Part shown: positions 41,879 to 50,280 of the stretch, piece by piece
Numbering within the stretch: position 1 is the first letter of the stretch
Layout: every line of letters begins with the position of its first letter
Source: Planotetraspora mira
GTDB taxonomy: Bacteria; Actinomycetota; Actinomycetes; Streptosporangiales; Streptosporangiaceae
Direction: 5' to 3'
Assembly: GCF_016863275.1 (NCBI RefSeq)
Contig: NZ_BOOO01000034.1
Span: forward strand, 62,001 to 126,000
DNA length: 64,000 nucleotides
The notes under the pieces: model-generated
What the model saw: only the letters and a program-made list of their open reading frames with translations
Databases searched by the model: none
What the model was told of the DNA's origin: nothing
Translations under genes and position numbers: made by a program

Positions 41879-43417
41879 ATGACAGACTCCGTGAACGGTC
41901 ACGGTCGCGATAAACCGTCCGAAGACGGTACCCGGGTCACCAATGAGGCCCCTGTGTTCGGACAAATTAACGCAGACGAGGCTCACTTCTACGGTGAAGC
42001 CCCCGTCGATCATCTCGACCTCGCCCACCAATACCTCCGACGCAGGCAGTGGGCACTAGCCGTTCGGAGCTTCGAGGAATACCTGAAGCGTGTACATGCG
42101 CTCACAGCCGAAGATTGGGTGGGGTTCGCGCTGGCGTCACTCGGAGGAAAGCGTCCTCGCGCGCACACCCCGGAGGATCTGTTTGCGATCGAATCCTGTT
42201 TGACGACTGCGCAAGAGATTGACGTCGACTGCGCCCCCGCTGCGGCCCTGCTGGCGATCGTTAATGAAGACCTCGATCATGTGTACAACCGGGTACCGGA
42301 CCCCTCTTCCGAAGGTTTCACCAGCGTGAGTGATGGGCTGGACTTGAACTGGGCGGAGAGAATTGCCACGGCGATCTCGGTGCGGGAATCTCGGACATGG
42401 CGCGCCTTGGACGCACGGGTCAACCCCGATGGTGACTCTCCCACCCAGCTTCTAAGTACTCTCACCGAGGAAGAACGGCTGGACCGAGAGAAGCGCATGA
42501 AGATCTTGCTGAATCCGGCGCCAAAGGAACCGGCGAAGCCGGAGATTGTCAACGGTGTTCCCAGTGGGTTGCTAATCGTAGGCGGCGCTTGCGTCTTGTT
42601 GCTCGCGTTATCGCTGCCCAGAGGCCTCGGCTGGGTGTGGTACTCACCGCTGCCATATCTTGTCTTCGCCGGCGCCGTCATGATGATCGTCGGAGGGCTT
42701 CGTCGTACCGGCGTCTGGCATGAGAACCGCCACAGGCGGTTAGGTTACGAGTTTGCATGCGCACAGCACCGAGAGCAGATGGCAAGGTATCGGGTCGATC
42801 TACCTTCTCAGGTTCAGGTGGAGACCTGGATCGAACGCGATGTGCAGACGATCATGGCACGGGCTTTGGACAGGCTGGGCATGGTCCTCGATGATCTGAA
42901 TGAGCGTGGACGGCTCATACGACCACTCATCATTGTGGGCCCCGCGGACCCGCCGCGCACCAAGATCGCACTGCATCCGGACGGCGGGTACTTCGCCTCC
43001 CATTACAGCGTGTTCGTGCTCTACATGACAGACCGGAAACTGGGGGCTTACCGCACCTCCCTTAATGCGACGACAGGCCAGCGGGAACCTGACGAACAGA
43101 CCAGTGAGTACCGCTACCAGGACATCGTTTCGGTGAGCGTGCGGACAAATCGTTTGGACCCGGCCTCCGATAAGAAAGGTGAGTCGTCCGGACAGGAGGC
43201 CGACTTGGCTTACGATTTTGTTGCCGAACAGCCGAAGTCTGCCCTCGCGGAGCGGTTCACTCTTGTGGTACCGGGTGATCGTTTCACTGTGACGACGATG
43301 GTCAAGAACGAGAAGGATGAGCAGCGTTCTGAGATCAGATTCTCTCAGCCCGACGAGGCCCTCGCCGCAATACGGCGGCGGATTCTCGAGACCAGCATGT
43401 CTGGTCGTAAGGTCTAG
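41879..43417 (+). CDS. Two-TM protein with TPR-like N-terminus and PVFGQ motif
   Basis: A 512-residue protein. N-terminal motif NEAPVFGQIN (residues 22-31), helical TPR-like part (DLAHQYLRRRQWALAVRSFE, 47-66), two adjacent membrane helices (about 230-246 and 256-274), then a large soluble C-terminal domain (RPLIIVGPADPPRTKIALHP, ERFTLVVPGDRFTVTTMV). The two helices with N- and C-domains on one side suggest a membrane anchor. It follows the 106-residue gene by 2 bp and shares its N-terminal motif, so the two products probably interact. No known family. Confidence 0.72.
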   Translation: MTDSVNGHGRDKPSEDGTRVTNEAPVFGQINADEAHFYGEAPVDHLDLAHQYLRRRQWALAVRSFEEYLKRVHALTAEDWVGFALASLGGKRPRAHTPEDLFAIESCLTTAQEIDVDCAPAAALLAIVNEDLDHVYNRVPDPSSEGFTSVSDGLDLNWAERIATAISVRESRTWRALDARVNPDGDSPTQLLSTLTEEERLDREKRMKILLNPAPKEPAKPEIVNGVPSGLLIVGGACVLLLALSLPRGLGWVWYSPLPYLVFAGAVMMIVGGLRRTGVWHENRHRRLGYEFACAQHREQMARYRVDLPSQVQVETWIERDVQTIMARALDRLGMVLDDLNERGRLIRPLIIVGPADPPRTKIALHPDGGYFASHYSVFVLYMTDRKLGAYRTSLNATTGQREPDEQTSEYRYQDIVSVSVRTNRLDPASDKKGESSGQEADLAYDFVAEQPKSALAERFTLVVPGDRFTVTTMVKNEKDEQRSEIRFSQPDEALAAIRRRILETSMSGRKV

Positions 43418-43453
43418 CAAGCTTTCATGTCGTCGCAATCTACAGGCAGACTC

Positions 43454-44305
43454 TTACTCTGCTGCCGGTATATCCACTTCAACTATCTGCTCTGCCATGG
43501 TGCGTAAATTAAAAATGGCATCGTCCAGAGCGTGAACATTTATTATTCGTATGTAACAATTGCTAGCGGACTCGTACGGCATTCTGAGCGATAAAGCGGA
43601 CTGAGTGACGCTCCTAGCCTCCACGTCACCGGCGTAATTCACATAACATTCGAATAGTGGACTGTCTGTTACTATGACTGGCATGACAATTCCGATGCCT
43701 GGCCCAAATCCATTGTGGAAGCTTTGGCGATCGTTCAGGACTCCGTATGCCGCCGCGGCTACCTGCCGCACCGCATCGTATGCGCCATCGCGAGCGCCTC
43801 TCTCATTGCGTTTCTGAGTAATTCCATATCCCGCAGGATGTCTTCCGGCCATCACTGGCGAAATATGAGTGTCCCATCTAGAAAACTCTTCTCTGTATTT
43901 CCAGCGATCAACGCCCGCCCAGAGAAGGCTCAAAAGGAAATGCAGGGAGGTGTTCCTGTCCGGCTTTTCGGTCTCTGTAAAAATAATCCAAGGTGCACCA
44001 CCTGATTTGCACTCGATGACCGCGCTAAAGTAGATGGCTCTACCGTCGCTTTTTTCGGTGTCCGTTGACGTCCAATTGGCAACGACGTCTGACTCCCGAA
44101 GTTCGCCAGAGGTGGGATCCGGATAGTAGCGGGATTGTTCCACATAGAACGCTCTTCCCCTGTTCCTTAGTGCATGTGCTACTCTCATCTCCAGCGGATA
44201 TCCGCGATTTTCTAGCCATTGAAGGACTTCGTCGCGCAGCGACTCGGGGTTCTGTAACATATTCCTTATCCTTAGGCTCGAAAGATGGATATTGCGGTCA
44301 ACCAC
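43454..44305 (-). CDS. PD-(D/E)XK-like nuclease candidate
   Basis: A 283-residue protein. The stretch ESDVVANWTS (Asp73) followed by FSAVIECKSGGA (Glu98-Cys-Lys100) fits the D-x(n)-E-x-K catalytic layout of restriction-like nucleases, with a preceding helix EMRVAHALRNRG. The C-terminal part (FGPGIGIVMPVIVTDSPLFE) is of unknown fold. GTG 44305 overlaps the upstream stop by 8 bp, so it is coupled to the membrane protein at 44298. A/T-rich relative to the host. Nuclease activity is an inference from motif layout only. Confidence 0.65.
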   Translation of the reverse strand: MVDRNIHLSSLRIRNMLQNPESLRDEVLQWLENRGYPLEMRVAHALRNRGRAFYVEQSRYYPDPTSGELRESDVVANWTSTDTEKSDGRAIYFSAVIECKSGGAPWIIFTETEKPDRNTSLHFLLSLLWAGVDRWKYREEFSRWDTHISPVMAGRHPAGYGITQKRNERGARDGAYDAVRQVAAAAYGVLNDRQSFHNGFGPGIGIVMPVIVTDSPLFECYVNYAGDVEARSVTQSALSLRMPYESASNCYIRIINVHALDDAIFNLRTMAEQIVEVDIPAAE

Positions 44306-45290
44306 AGTCCACTCTTTCCCCGGCCATCTCCAGGCAGAAGTCGTGTCGAAGCTGCACGATACCTACATCGGCGAGTCCGCTGATGAAACCCGTCTTCGGC
44401 CCAGAATTTGTATACGCGTCGGAAAGAGCGGTCCGCGCCCTGTGCATCGCGTCTGCTTCCCGAGCGTCCGGCTCTTCAGCAGGCGGCGGGTTGTCTTTAC
44501 TCGCCGAGAACAAACCGCCCTGATACCACAGATGGATCAATGCTTCATCGTCGCTCCACTGGATAGTGCACGCTCGATTCGCCTTCCCGTTGGCCTCGCT
44601 TTTGGCACAGTAATCGAGGCCGGGGAATATCGTGAGAACCGAACCTGCGTCCTTCGTGAATGTCGAGGCGCCCCAGGCGAACAGACCGTTGTAGTATTTC
44701 TGTGCGGCGAGGAAGGCGCTGTTATAGGTCGCCACCGCGTTATCGCAACGCACTATCTCGTCAGTTGCGGTCACATTGAACTGAGACCTAATGCTGACTG
44801 GCAGGGGTGGAGCTCCGAAAGCCTTAGTCGTGCATCCCTCAATATCGGCCAGCGCGACCTTCACGTCGAAGACCTTATCTAGGAATTGTGAGTAGAGCTG
44901 GCCCCGCGCTGCGCGAAGCTGTAGTTCGCGCTCTGTTTGAATTTGCGCATTCACCGAATCGGCTTGTGCTCGCACTGTGACCTGGGTAGCGATGGCCGTG
45001 GCGGCGCCACCAACAAGAGCGCCTACAAGCGATGCCACTATCGATGTCACGGCTGTCGAGCCGATAGGCGAGACAACCCATCGACGGAACGGGGAAGCCT
45101 GCCGTTTGGCACGCTTTTGGGGCTTCCTGGCTTCAGTAGCCGAGGCGTCGTCCTGCGCATGGTCTTCCTTTTCTGCCGCCACGGTCGTCACGCTACGGCT
45201 CGACCGGTGTCGTGGGAAGTCCGTAGGTGGCTCAAGGTCATACGGCCCCGCGCACGTGGGGCACCAGCCGGCGAGGCAAGGGGGGCACAA
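44298..45290 (-). CDS. Single-TM protein coupled to nuclease candidate
   Basis: Up to 330 residues. A basic, low-complexity N-terminal region precedes one membrane helix (about residues 79-102, AVTSIVASLVGALVGGAATA), then a coiled-coil-like part (VRAQADSVNAQIQTERELQL) and a C-terminal domain with five cysteines (DIEGCTTKAF, EIVRCDNAV, LDYCAKSE, NRACTIQW, HDFCLEMA). GTG 45290 gives a CxxC-containing start; GTG 45191 is an equally possible shorter start. Its stop overlaps the nuclease candidate, forming a two-gene unit. The domain beyond the helix is probably extracytoplasmic. Confidence 0.65.
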   Translation of the reverse strand: MCPPCLAGWCPTCAGPYDLEPPTDFPRHRSSRSVTTVAAEKEDHAQDDASATEARKPQKRAKRQASPFRRWVVSPIGSTAVTSIVASLVGALVGGAATAIATQVTVRAQADSVNAQIQTERELQLRAARGQLYSQFLDKVFDVKVALADIEGCTTKAFGAPPLPVSIRSQFNVTATDEIVRCDNAVATYNSAFLAAQKYYNGLFAWGASTFTKDAGSVLTIFPGLDYCAKSEANGKANRACTIQWSDDEALIHLWYQGGLFSASKDNPPPAEEPDAREADAMHRARTALSDAYTNSGPKTGFISGLADVGIVQLRHDFCLEMAGERVDCG

Positions 45291-45329
45291 GGTGATCGGT
45301 ATGACGGCTCACCAGGCGCCGGCGGTCCG

Positions 45330-46091
45330 CTAGTGTTTGGGATTCCAGGGGGCAGGCGTCCTGCCCAGTCGATTGCATTGGGCATCGGCCTCTGCCTGCA
45401 GAATGTCATATATTGCGCCCGATAGATGTTCCACAAAAGAAACGTCTAGTCGAACTTCGGCAGAAGAGACCGGAACATGGGCTCCGCTGTGTGCGACAGA
45501 ATTGCGGACGTCCACTATCCTCCGCAGTTCCCGTTGAGGATTTCCTATAACCCTTCTTGTCAATCCAGGGATTTGGGGTGCAGTATAGTTTTGAGAAAAG
45601 TCTTGATTAATCCGATTCCATACATCGTTGACGCCTACCAGTTTTAGAAGTCCACTAACTGTATCTGGCCCGGGATTGCCACCCGTATCGATCGCATAGT
45701 CACTCCATATGCGTTTCGCAACATAGTGGTGGGCCATTCGTAGACTTTCTGAAAGTCTTACAGTTGTAGATCTCTCAACACCATGCCTTCTGCCTTGCAA
45801 TGCGGCGCTCATATTTTGTTGCACAATATGGAGTTGGACATTTTCGGGAAGATCGGTTAACTGAATCGGTGGGCTGGATTTAGAGTACTGATCAAGGGCA
45901 TATGAGATCGCGTCCCTAAGGAACTCTTCAAATCTGGCGCACAATAGCACTATGGCGGCAGACACAAAGGGCTGGTAGGTTAGAGTGTTCGGCAAGTAAG
46001 TAAGAGAAGGGTTCCGGGTCACAACCGCATCGGCCACGTCCAGGAGTTCAACGACGTCGCTTAATTGGCCCACAATCTTTCGGTATGGCAC
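45330..46091 (-). CDS. HEPN-domain RNase candidate (MAE_28990/MAE_18760-like)
   Basis: A 253-residue protein of the HEPN superfamily. The catalytic R-x4-H motif is RNSVAH (Arg196-His201) in IVDVRNSVAHSG, and an N-terminal helix FVSAAIVLLCARFEEFLRDA begins the bundle. HEPN proteins of this branch occur next to DUF262 genes and are suspected RNases. GTG 46091 starts 2 bp after the DUF262 stop, so the pair is co-translated. A/T-rich composition. Likely effector of an abortive-infection type defence, by family analogy. Confidence 0.8.
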   Translation of the reverse strand: MPYRKIVGQLSDVVELLDVADAVVTRNPSLTYLPNTLTYQPFVSAAIVLLCARFEEFLRDAISYALDQYSKSSPPIQLTDLPENVQLHIVQQNMSAALQGRRHGVERSTTVRLSESLRMAHHYVAKRIWSDYAIDTGGNPGPDTVSGLLKLVGVNDVWNRINQDFSQNYTAPQIPGLTRRVIGNPQRELRRIVDVRNSVAHSGAHVPVSSAEVRLDVSFVEHLSGAIYDILQAEADAQCNRLGRTPAPWNPKH

Positions 46092-46093
46092 GT

Positions 46094-47233
46094 TCAGCGT
46101 CCCAAAGCTCGCCGTACCATACTATGTATTAGGTGTACTCGTTCGTGAGTTATACCTGGCCTGTTTACGGTGCCACCTGGTAGAGCAAAGTCTCGATGCA
46201 AAAATAGCTCACGCATTCCTTGCTCTATCTCTCGGGCGTGAGATGCAATCTCGCTTAGGTCGAATTCTTTTATCGCCAACATCTGAGCGTCGTATACAGC
46301 TACCGAGATCATTTGCGGTATCCGATCGGTACGTGGATCCCATCGGCGAAACAGCAGGCTCCCGAAAGCGACCTGAGCTTTGTCTAGGGTGGAAAGAAAG
46401 CTCTCTCGAAGCTTGGTGAGTTCGCCGGCGTCTAGGTGTGCGCTGCGCTGCATGTACTCGTTGAGCATGTCAAAATTCGACATGCGCCTATGCGTATTCG
46501 CTTGCTGCAAGGCGAAGAATCTTAGAACTAGTTCTACGTCTCGCATCTGACGCCAGATGGAAGATTCCCTCTTATCATGTATTCCAAGGGCATTGTGGAA
46601 TTGCGGATGCTCAGAAAGCTCATTCAGGAGGTCGTTAAGCGGCCCGCGATAGGCATTGTTGCGAACCTCCTGTGCATTTAGGGATATGCCACCAGTGTTA
46701 AGTCGATGGAATACATCGTACTGAATCGTTGGATCGGAGATATTTAGAAGTATCACGGCTCGAAGGCTTGCACGGACCGAGAGTGATCGTTGAAGTGTTA
46801 AATCGAGATCATCGAATCTGAGTCCTTCTGCTTCATAAAACACTTCCAGTCCCTGTAGTGGATATTCCCCTTTGATGAACCCGTATATAGCAGACAGACG
46901 TTGCTTGCCATCAATAACGGAGTAGGTCCGATCCGGATTCTCGTTAAGATAGATCGACGGGACTGGAATGTTAAGCAAAAATGACTCGATTAGCCGAGAT
47001 TTGCGGCTCAATTCCCACCTGTCACGCCTCTGGTAGACGGCATTCAGGTCAAGAGTTTCCTCATCTATGAAACGGACGATCGAGTCTATGTTAAAGTCGA
47101 TAACTTGTGTAACCAGATCCCTTTCCGCCCGCTCCCATCGTCTTCTAACTGCTTCCATCTCTTCTTGGGATCGAACATTTTGATCTAGGTCTTCGGATGT
47201 TTCTTCAATGCTCGGCTCATCGCTCAAACTCAA
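46094..47233 (-). CDS. DUF262-domain protein, ParB/Srx-like NTPase fold
   Basis: About 379 residues with a DUF262 domain. TYSVIDGKQRLSAIYGFIKG carries the DGQQR-type motif (DGKQR), preceded by NAVYQRRDRWELSRKSRLIE and followed by FHRLNTGGISLNAQEVRNN. DUF262 domains are ParB-like and occur in GmrSD-type and other anti-phage systems. TTG 47233 is chosen because AGGAG lies 5-9 bp upstream and a promoter sits at 47270-47297; ATG 47254 is in frame but would precede that site. First gene of the pair with the HEPN protein. Confidence 0.82.
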   Translation of the reverse strand: MSLSDEPSIEETSEDLDQNVRSQEEMEAVRRRWERAERDLVTQVIDFNIDSIVRFIDEETLDLNAVYQRRDRWELSRKSRLIESFLLNIPVPSIYLNENPDRTYSVIDGKQRLSAIYGFIKGEYPLQGLEVFYEAEGLRFDDLDLTLQRSLSVRASLRAVILLNISDPTIQYDVFHRLNTGGISLNAQEVRNNAYRGPLNDLLNELSEHPQFHNALGIHDKRESSIWRQMRDVELVLRFFALQQANTHRRMSNFDMLNEYMQRSAHLDAGELTKLRESFLSTLDKAQVAFGSLLFRRWDPRTDRIPQMISVAVYDAQMLAIKEFDLSEIASHAREIEQGMRELFLHRDFALPGGTVNRPGITHERVHLIHSMVRRALGR

Positions 47234-47269
47234 AGCGACTCCTAAAAAGTTCATTTCTTGAGTATTCGT

Positions 47270-47297
47270 ATACTATTTCATAGTGCTGCCGTGTCAA
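47270..47297 (-). promoter_or_regulatory. Promoter of the DUF262-HEPN operon
   Basis: Minus-strand TTGACA (47297-47292), 16-base spacer, TAGTAT (47275-47270) in an A/T-rich stretch. It predicts a transcript starting near 47263, about 30 bases upstream of TTG 47233. Confidence 0.6.
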
Positions 47298-47730
47298 TTG
47301 CTAATTGGCAACGTATGATTCTAGCGGCATTGCTGCTGGACGGCTAGTTTTTGACGGTGCAGCTTCCCATCTTTGTCCTCAGGCTCCCGACCGATAGTCT
47401 CCCGGCCTAGGTGGCTGCGGAGGAGCGTCTCTTGGCGCGGTGGCCGAAATCGTGCAAGAAAGTGGCGCGATGTACCGCTGAGGGAGATCGCGCAGTAGAA
47501 CATCGGGCGGCGTATGGATCTCGGGATCGATGGCCGAGAGAGTGGCACGGCCCGTGTTCAACGCGTTCGCCGGCGACTTCGGCAGCCAGTCGAGTGAGGC
47601 CCGGGAGTCAGCGAGAAGTCAGCAGGACGGTTGACACTCGATCGCGCTAGAGGTCACCCATAGGTATGGTGAGCCGCGGTAGAAGGCCTAGTTGGCAGCC
47701 GTTGAGACTCCTGATCACAACCGTCGGATA
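47298..47730. other. Gene-free right end of element 1
   Basis: After the A/T-rich promoter (to about 47330), the sequence returns to high G/C and shows no frame with convincing coding character. The segment near 47600 (GTCAGCGAGAAGTCAGC) resembles the 3' tail of the degraded integrase at 49120. Probably the element's right arm plus remnant DNA. Confidence 0.45.
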
Positions 47731-47773
47731 TTCACACCGAAGAGGTCACTGGTTCGATCCCAGTATCGCCCAC
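47731..47773. repeat. att copy 2
   Basis: Exact 43-bp copy of the tRNA-Val 3' end without the 5' half, so not a functional tRNA. Right end of element 1 and left end of the next segment. Followed by an imperfect hairpin (AAGACCCGCAGAGA...TCTCTACGGGTCTT) that is nearly repeated after copy 3. Confidence 0.93.
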
Positions 47774-47890
47774 CAATCCGAAGACCCGCAGAGACCTTGA
47801 TCTCTACGGGTCTTACTGCTGTTCAGGGACACTTTCGCGGTGCCGGTCAGCCTTCGGAAGGATCATCCGAGGTGGGCTCGCATGTGGGCT

Positions 47891-48514
47891 TCACGTCGTC
47901 AGCGGGTTCGCCGGCGCTGTACGAAGTGGCTCGCCGTTGAGTTCTGTCGCTCCGGCGAGGCTCCACCACAGTTCATCGCGGACGGTCAGATACGGATGCC
48001 AGACGCCAACGGCTCCGCCGGTCTCGAGGGCGGCCGCAACGTTCGCCAGGTAGGCGCCGAGCGACGGCCAGCCATCCGAGAAGTCGCCAGGGTTGTCGTG
48101 CGGCGCCTCGCCCACTCTGGCGAATCCGGGTCCCGGCCGCTGGTCGATTACCTGCAGATCGCCATCCGAAGCCGCGAACGGTAGCCAGAGCTCGTGCCAC
48201 CACGGCTGAGCATCAGGGCCGTGCGGGGTGAAACCGTCGACGTCCTCAGCGATATCCATGCGCTCTTGGTATTGCTCGACGATGCCAGCCAGAGAAAGGA
48301 GGGGCCCTTTAGGAAGAATGTTTGCCCACTCGATCAAGCCGTTGTGGCAGCTCAGCGACTCGACAAGCTCGGGCGGAAGCGCCAGCCCTAGCGCAGCCTC
48401 AGCAGAGGCAATCCCATCCCGATCAGCCGGTGAGGCAAGCACGGTCGCGCTGATGGGCGCGAACCGGTCCAACCAGTCTTCGATCCGTGCCCATGCCTCG
48501 ATCACCTCGCCCAT
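47891..48514 (-). CDS. SMI1/KNR4-family protein
   Basis: A 207-residue protein. The SMI1/KNR4 core is seen in GIASAEAALGLALPPELVES, CHNGLIEWANILPKGPLLSL and LPFAASDGDLQVIDQRPGPG, with a C-terminal GVWHPYLTVRDELWW. In bacteria this fold is frequent in immunity proteins for polymorphic toxins and in general regulators. No toxin gene adjoins it here. It is orphan cargo of the degraded element 2. ATG 48514 lacks an obvious ribosome-binding site. Confidence 0.8.
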   Translation of the reverse strand: MGEVIEAWARIEDWLDRFAPISATVLASPADRDGIASAEAALGLALPPELVESLSCHNGLIEWANILPKGPLLSLAGIVEQYQERMDIAEDVDGFTPHGPDAQPWWHELWLPFAASDGDLQVIDQRPGPGFARVGEAPHDNPGDFSDGWPSLGAYLANVAAALETGGAVGVWHPYLTVRDELWWSLAGATELNGEPLRTAPANPLTT

Positions 48515-48820
48515 GTGGGCAGCTTAGCCACCGCGCCCGGTTCGACCTGTTACAGATTTCCATCCGTGGTCAAGCCGCATTCGGCGGACAGCCTGCCGCC
48601 AGGGGTCAGGCGGGGGAGAGGGAACTGGAGAAGGCAGCAGGACGACCCAGGAGAGGCGGCCCGCGGCCAGAGCTGCCGTTACGCAGGCCGTCGCCGTGCT
48701 CAAGGAAGCCCTGCACGGCTGAGTCAATCGTCGGTGCCGGGTCGCCATCACCGGCCTGGCACCGATCGATCACGATGAGCTGAAGTTCTGGGCGCGTGGT
48801 ACTCGGGGAGCGGCCCCCTA
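48515..48820. other. Gene-free stretch in element 2
   Basis: No supported gene. A short plus-strand frame ending VAVLKEALHG near 48720 and its antisense frame both lack recognised motifs. Ends where the arm repeat (48821) begins. Confidence 0.4.
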
Positions 48821-48982
48821 CTGAGTGACTATTTGAGTGACAACGGCCACGGACGCCCGCAGATGGAGATGGACGTCCGTGCATGGTTGGCGCAGGTCAC
48901 GGCTGCTTTTGACCCACGTGGGCGATCTGGCCAATATGCTTCACACCGAAGAGGTCACTGGTTCGATCCCAGTATCGCCCAC
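48821..48982. repeat. Element right-arm repeat, copy A (includes att copy 3)
   Basis: 162 bp beginning CTGAGTGACTATTTGAGTGA and ending in att copy 3; it aligns without gaps to 53237-53398, with roughly four of five bases identical outside the att core. The internal GAGTGACTA/GAGTGACAA repeats also occur next to the element-1 integrase stop and look like arm-type integrase-binding sites. Confidence 0.85.
48940..48982. repeat. att copy 3
   Basis: Exact 43-bp copy of the tRNA-Val 3' end, the junction of elements 2 and 3. Confidence 0.93.
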
Positions 48983-49055
48983 CAATCCGAAGACCCGCAG
49001 AGACCTTGATCTCTACGGGTCTTGTTGCTGTTCAGGGCTGGTTTCCGCGGAGCGT

Positions 49056-49510
49056 TCAGTCTGCTGCGGTCTCTCCCGAAGGTGGCTCGTGAGCCGGCTT
49101 GCCCTGCTCCGTGGTGATCGAAGTCAGCGAAAAGTCAGCGAAGGCGGCGCGAGCCCTGCCGTACCGCTCGTCTGTGCCGTGCGTGTAGAGGTTCAGCGTG
49201 GTCGAGATCTGCTCGTGCCCGACGAGCCGCGCGCATCGTTGACGGGAACCCGATCTGAGATCAGCCAGGTGGCGTAGCAGTGCCGAAGATCGTGGAACCG
49301 CAGACCTTCCCCGACATTCGCCGCGACGCACGCAACCGCCTCTGACTCGCTCGGAAAGTCCTTGCCGTGCTCTGATCCCTCCTTGTCCTGCCATACCGCT
49401 ACGAAGGCGTCGGCGCTGGGCATCAGCATGGAGCCGAGCCGACCGGCCCGCACGAACGTCGGGTGCCAGACGCGTGAGCGAAAGAGTGTCCGGCGGACGG
49501 GGCCGCCGGC
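49056..49510 (-). pseudogene. Frameshifted, truncated tyrosine integrase
   Basis: One frame gives RTLFRSRVWHPTFVRAGRLG through FHDLRHCYATWLISDRVPVN, with the catalytic HxLRH motif. Then a one-base loss near 49240 shifts to a second frame reading RLVGHEQISTTLNLYTHGTD to the stop at 49056, including His of the GHEQ box and the nucleophile tyrosine in NLYTHG. The N-terminal half is missing. Different from the element-1 integrase in sequence, so a second integrase lineage used the same tRNA. Confidence 0.85.
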
Positions 49511-49853
49511 CGTGTTGGTGACGATCTCCCCGAGGAGACCAGGCGCCTACATCCCTGTCTCTATCGCCGGTGGCGAGGACATTGCCATCCCCGACACGGG
49601 ACCAACCGGTCTCTACCGGCGTCTCGGTGAGCGCGGGTACCAGGTCGCACGTTTCGTCCAGGAATTGAGGCCCGGCGTCCTTCCGTGTCGAAGAGGCTGA
49701 GTTCCTGAATCTCACCGAAGCTCAGCAAGTCCTTGAGGTCGCTCGAATCGCGTACAGGGTTGATGACCTCGCGATAGAAAACTGTGATCAACATCTTTCC
49801 GAGTCAGCAGCGGCGGCTGTCCTACGAGCGGACAGCGAGGCAGGGGAGCAGCC

Positions 49854-50280
49854 ATGTCAGATCTTCCGCGGCACTCTGTCAGCGTCACCGCAGCTGTCTT
49901 CCATGAAGACGGACGAGTCCTTGCCATCCGCCGCGAAGACGACGGACGCTGGGTTCCGCCCGGGGGAGTGGTTGAGCTCGACGAGACCCCGGAGCACGCG
50001 GTCATCCGCGAAGTGCTCGAAGAGACCGGAGTTCAGGTCGAGCCGGAAAGTGCTGACCGGGGTCTACAAGAACATGAACCTTGGAGTCGTATCTCTCACC
50101 TTCAGGTGCCGTCCCATCGGCGGGGAACCGCGGCCGAGCGATGAAGCCCTGGAATCGACCTGGCTGACACTCGACGAGGTGAAGCAACGCATGCCTGAGG
50201 CGCGAGGTATCCGGATCATGGATGCACTTCGCGAAGACGGCCCGTTCGTGCGAGTCCACGACGGAACGCGACTGCTGTAA
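49854..50280 (+). pseudogene. NUDIX hydrolase, frameshifted
   Basis: Frame 1 starts at ATG 49854 and contains the complete NUDIX box (GGVVELDETPEHAVIREVLE plus ETGV). Near 50047-50049 an extra A in GGAAAG breaks the frame; the second frame continues VLTGVYKNMNLGVVSLTFRC to DGTRLL and stop at 50280. Rejoined, it is a normal ~140-residue NUDIX hydrolase of the small nucleotide/NDP-derivative type. Either a recent mutation or a sequencing error in a short A-run. Confidence 0.85.

Larger units (their letters stand above)
33165..47773. mobile_element. Integrative element in tRNA-Val, AICE-like (element 1)
   Basis: About 14.6 kb between identical 43-bp att copies. The left end has the order int-xis-rep read away from the tRNA, then a divergent UTRA-type GntR gene, as in pSAM2-type actinomycete integrative and conjugative elements. 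The int, xis and rep genes overlap by 4 bp and form one operon. The remainder is cargo, including a likely defence pair (DUF262-HEPN), a nuclease and a membrane protein, with stretches (37.3-39 kb, 43.4-47.3 kb) clearly richer in A/T than the flanks. I found no FtsK/TraB-type transfer ATPase or Spd gene, so self-transfer is doubtful. Confidence 0.88.
47731..48982. mobile_element. Decayed integrative segment (element 2, 1.2 kb)
   Basis: Bounded by att copies 2 and 3. The ~100 bp at its left end (att plus terminator hairpin plus integrase-tail-like DNA) is nearly the same as the left end of element 3. No integrase frame remains. Its only clear gene is SMI1/KNR4. It is best read as the leftover of an element that lost its central part. 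Confidence 0.75.

Noticed and set aside
44292-44882. 196-codon plus-strand ORF opposite the membrane protein
   Set aside because: Antisense to a gene with a clear TM segment and translational coupling; no motif of its own.
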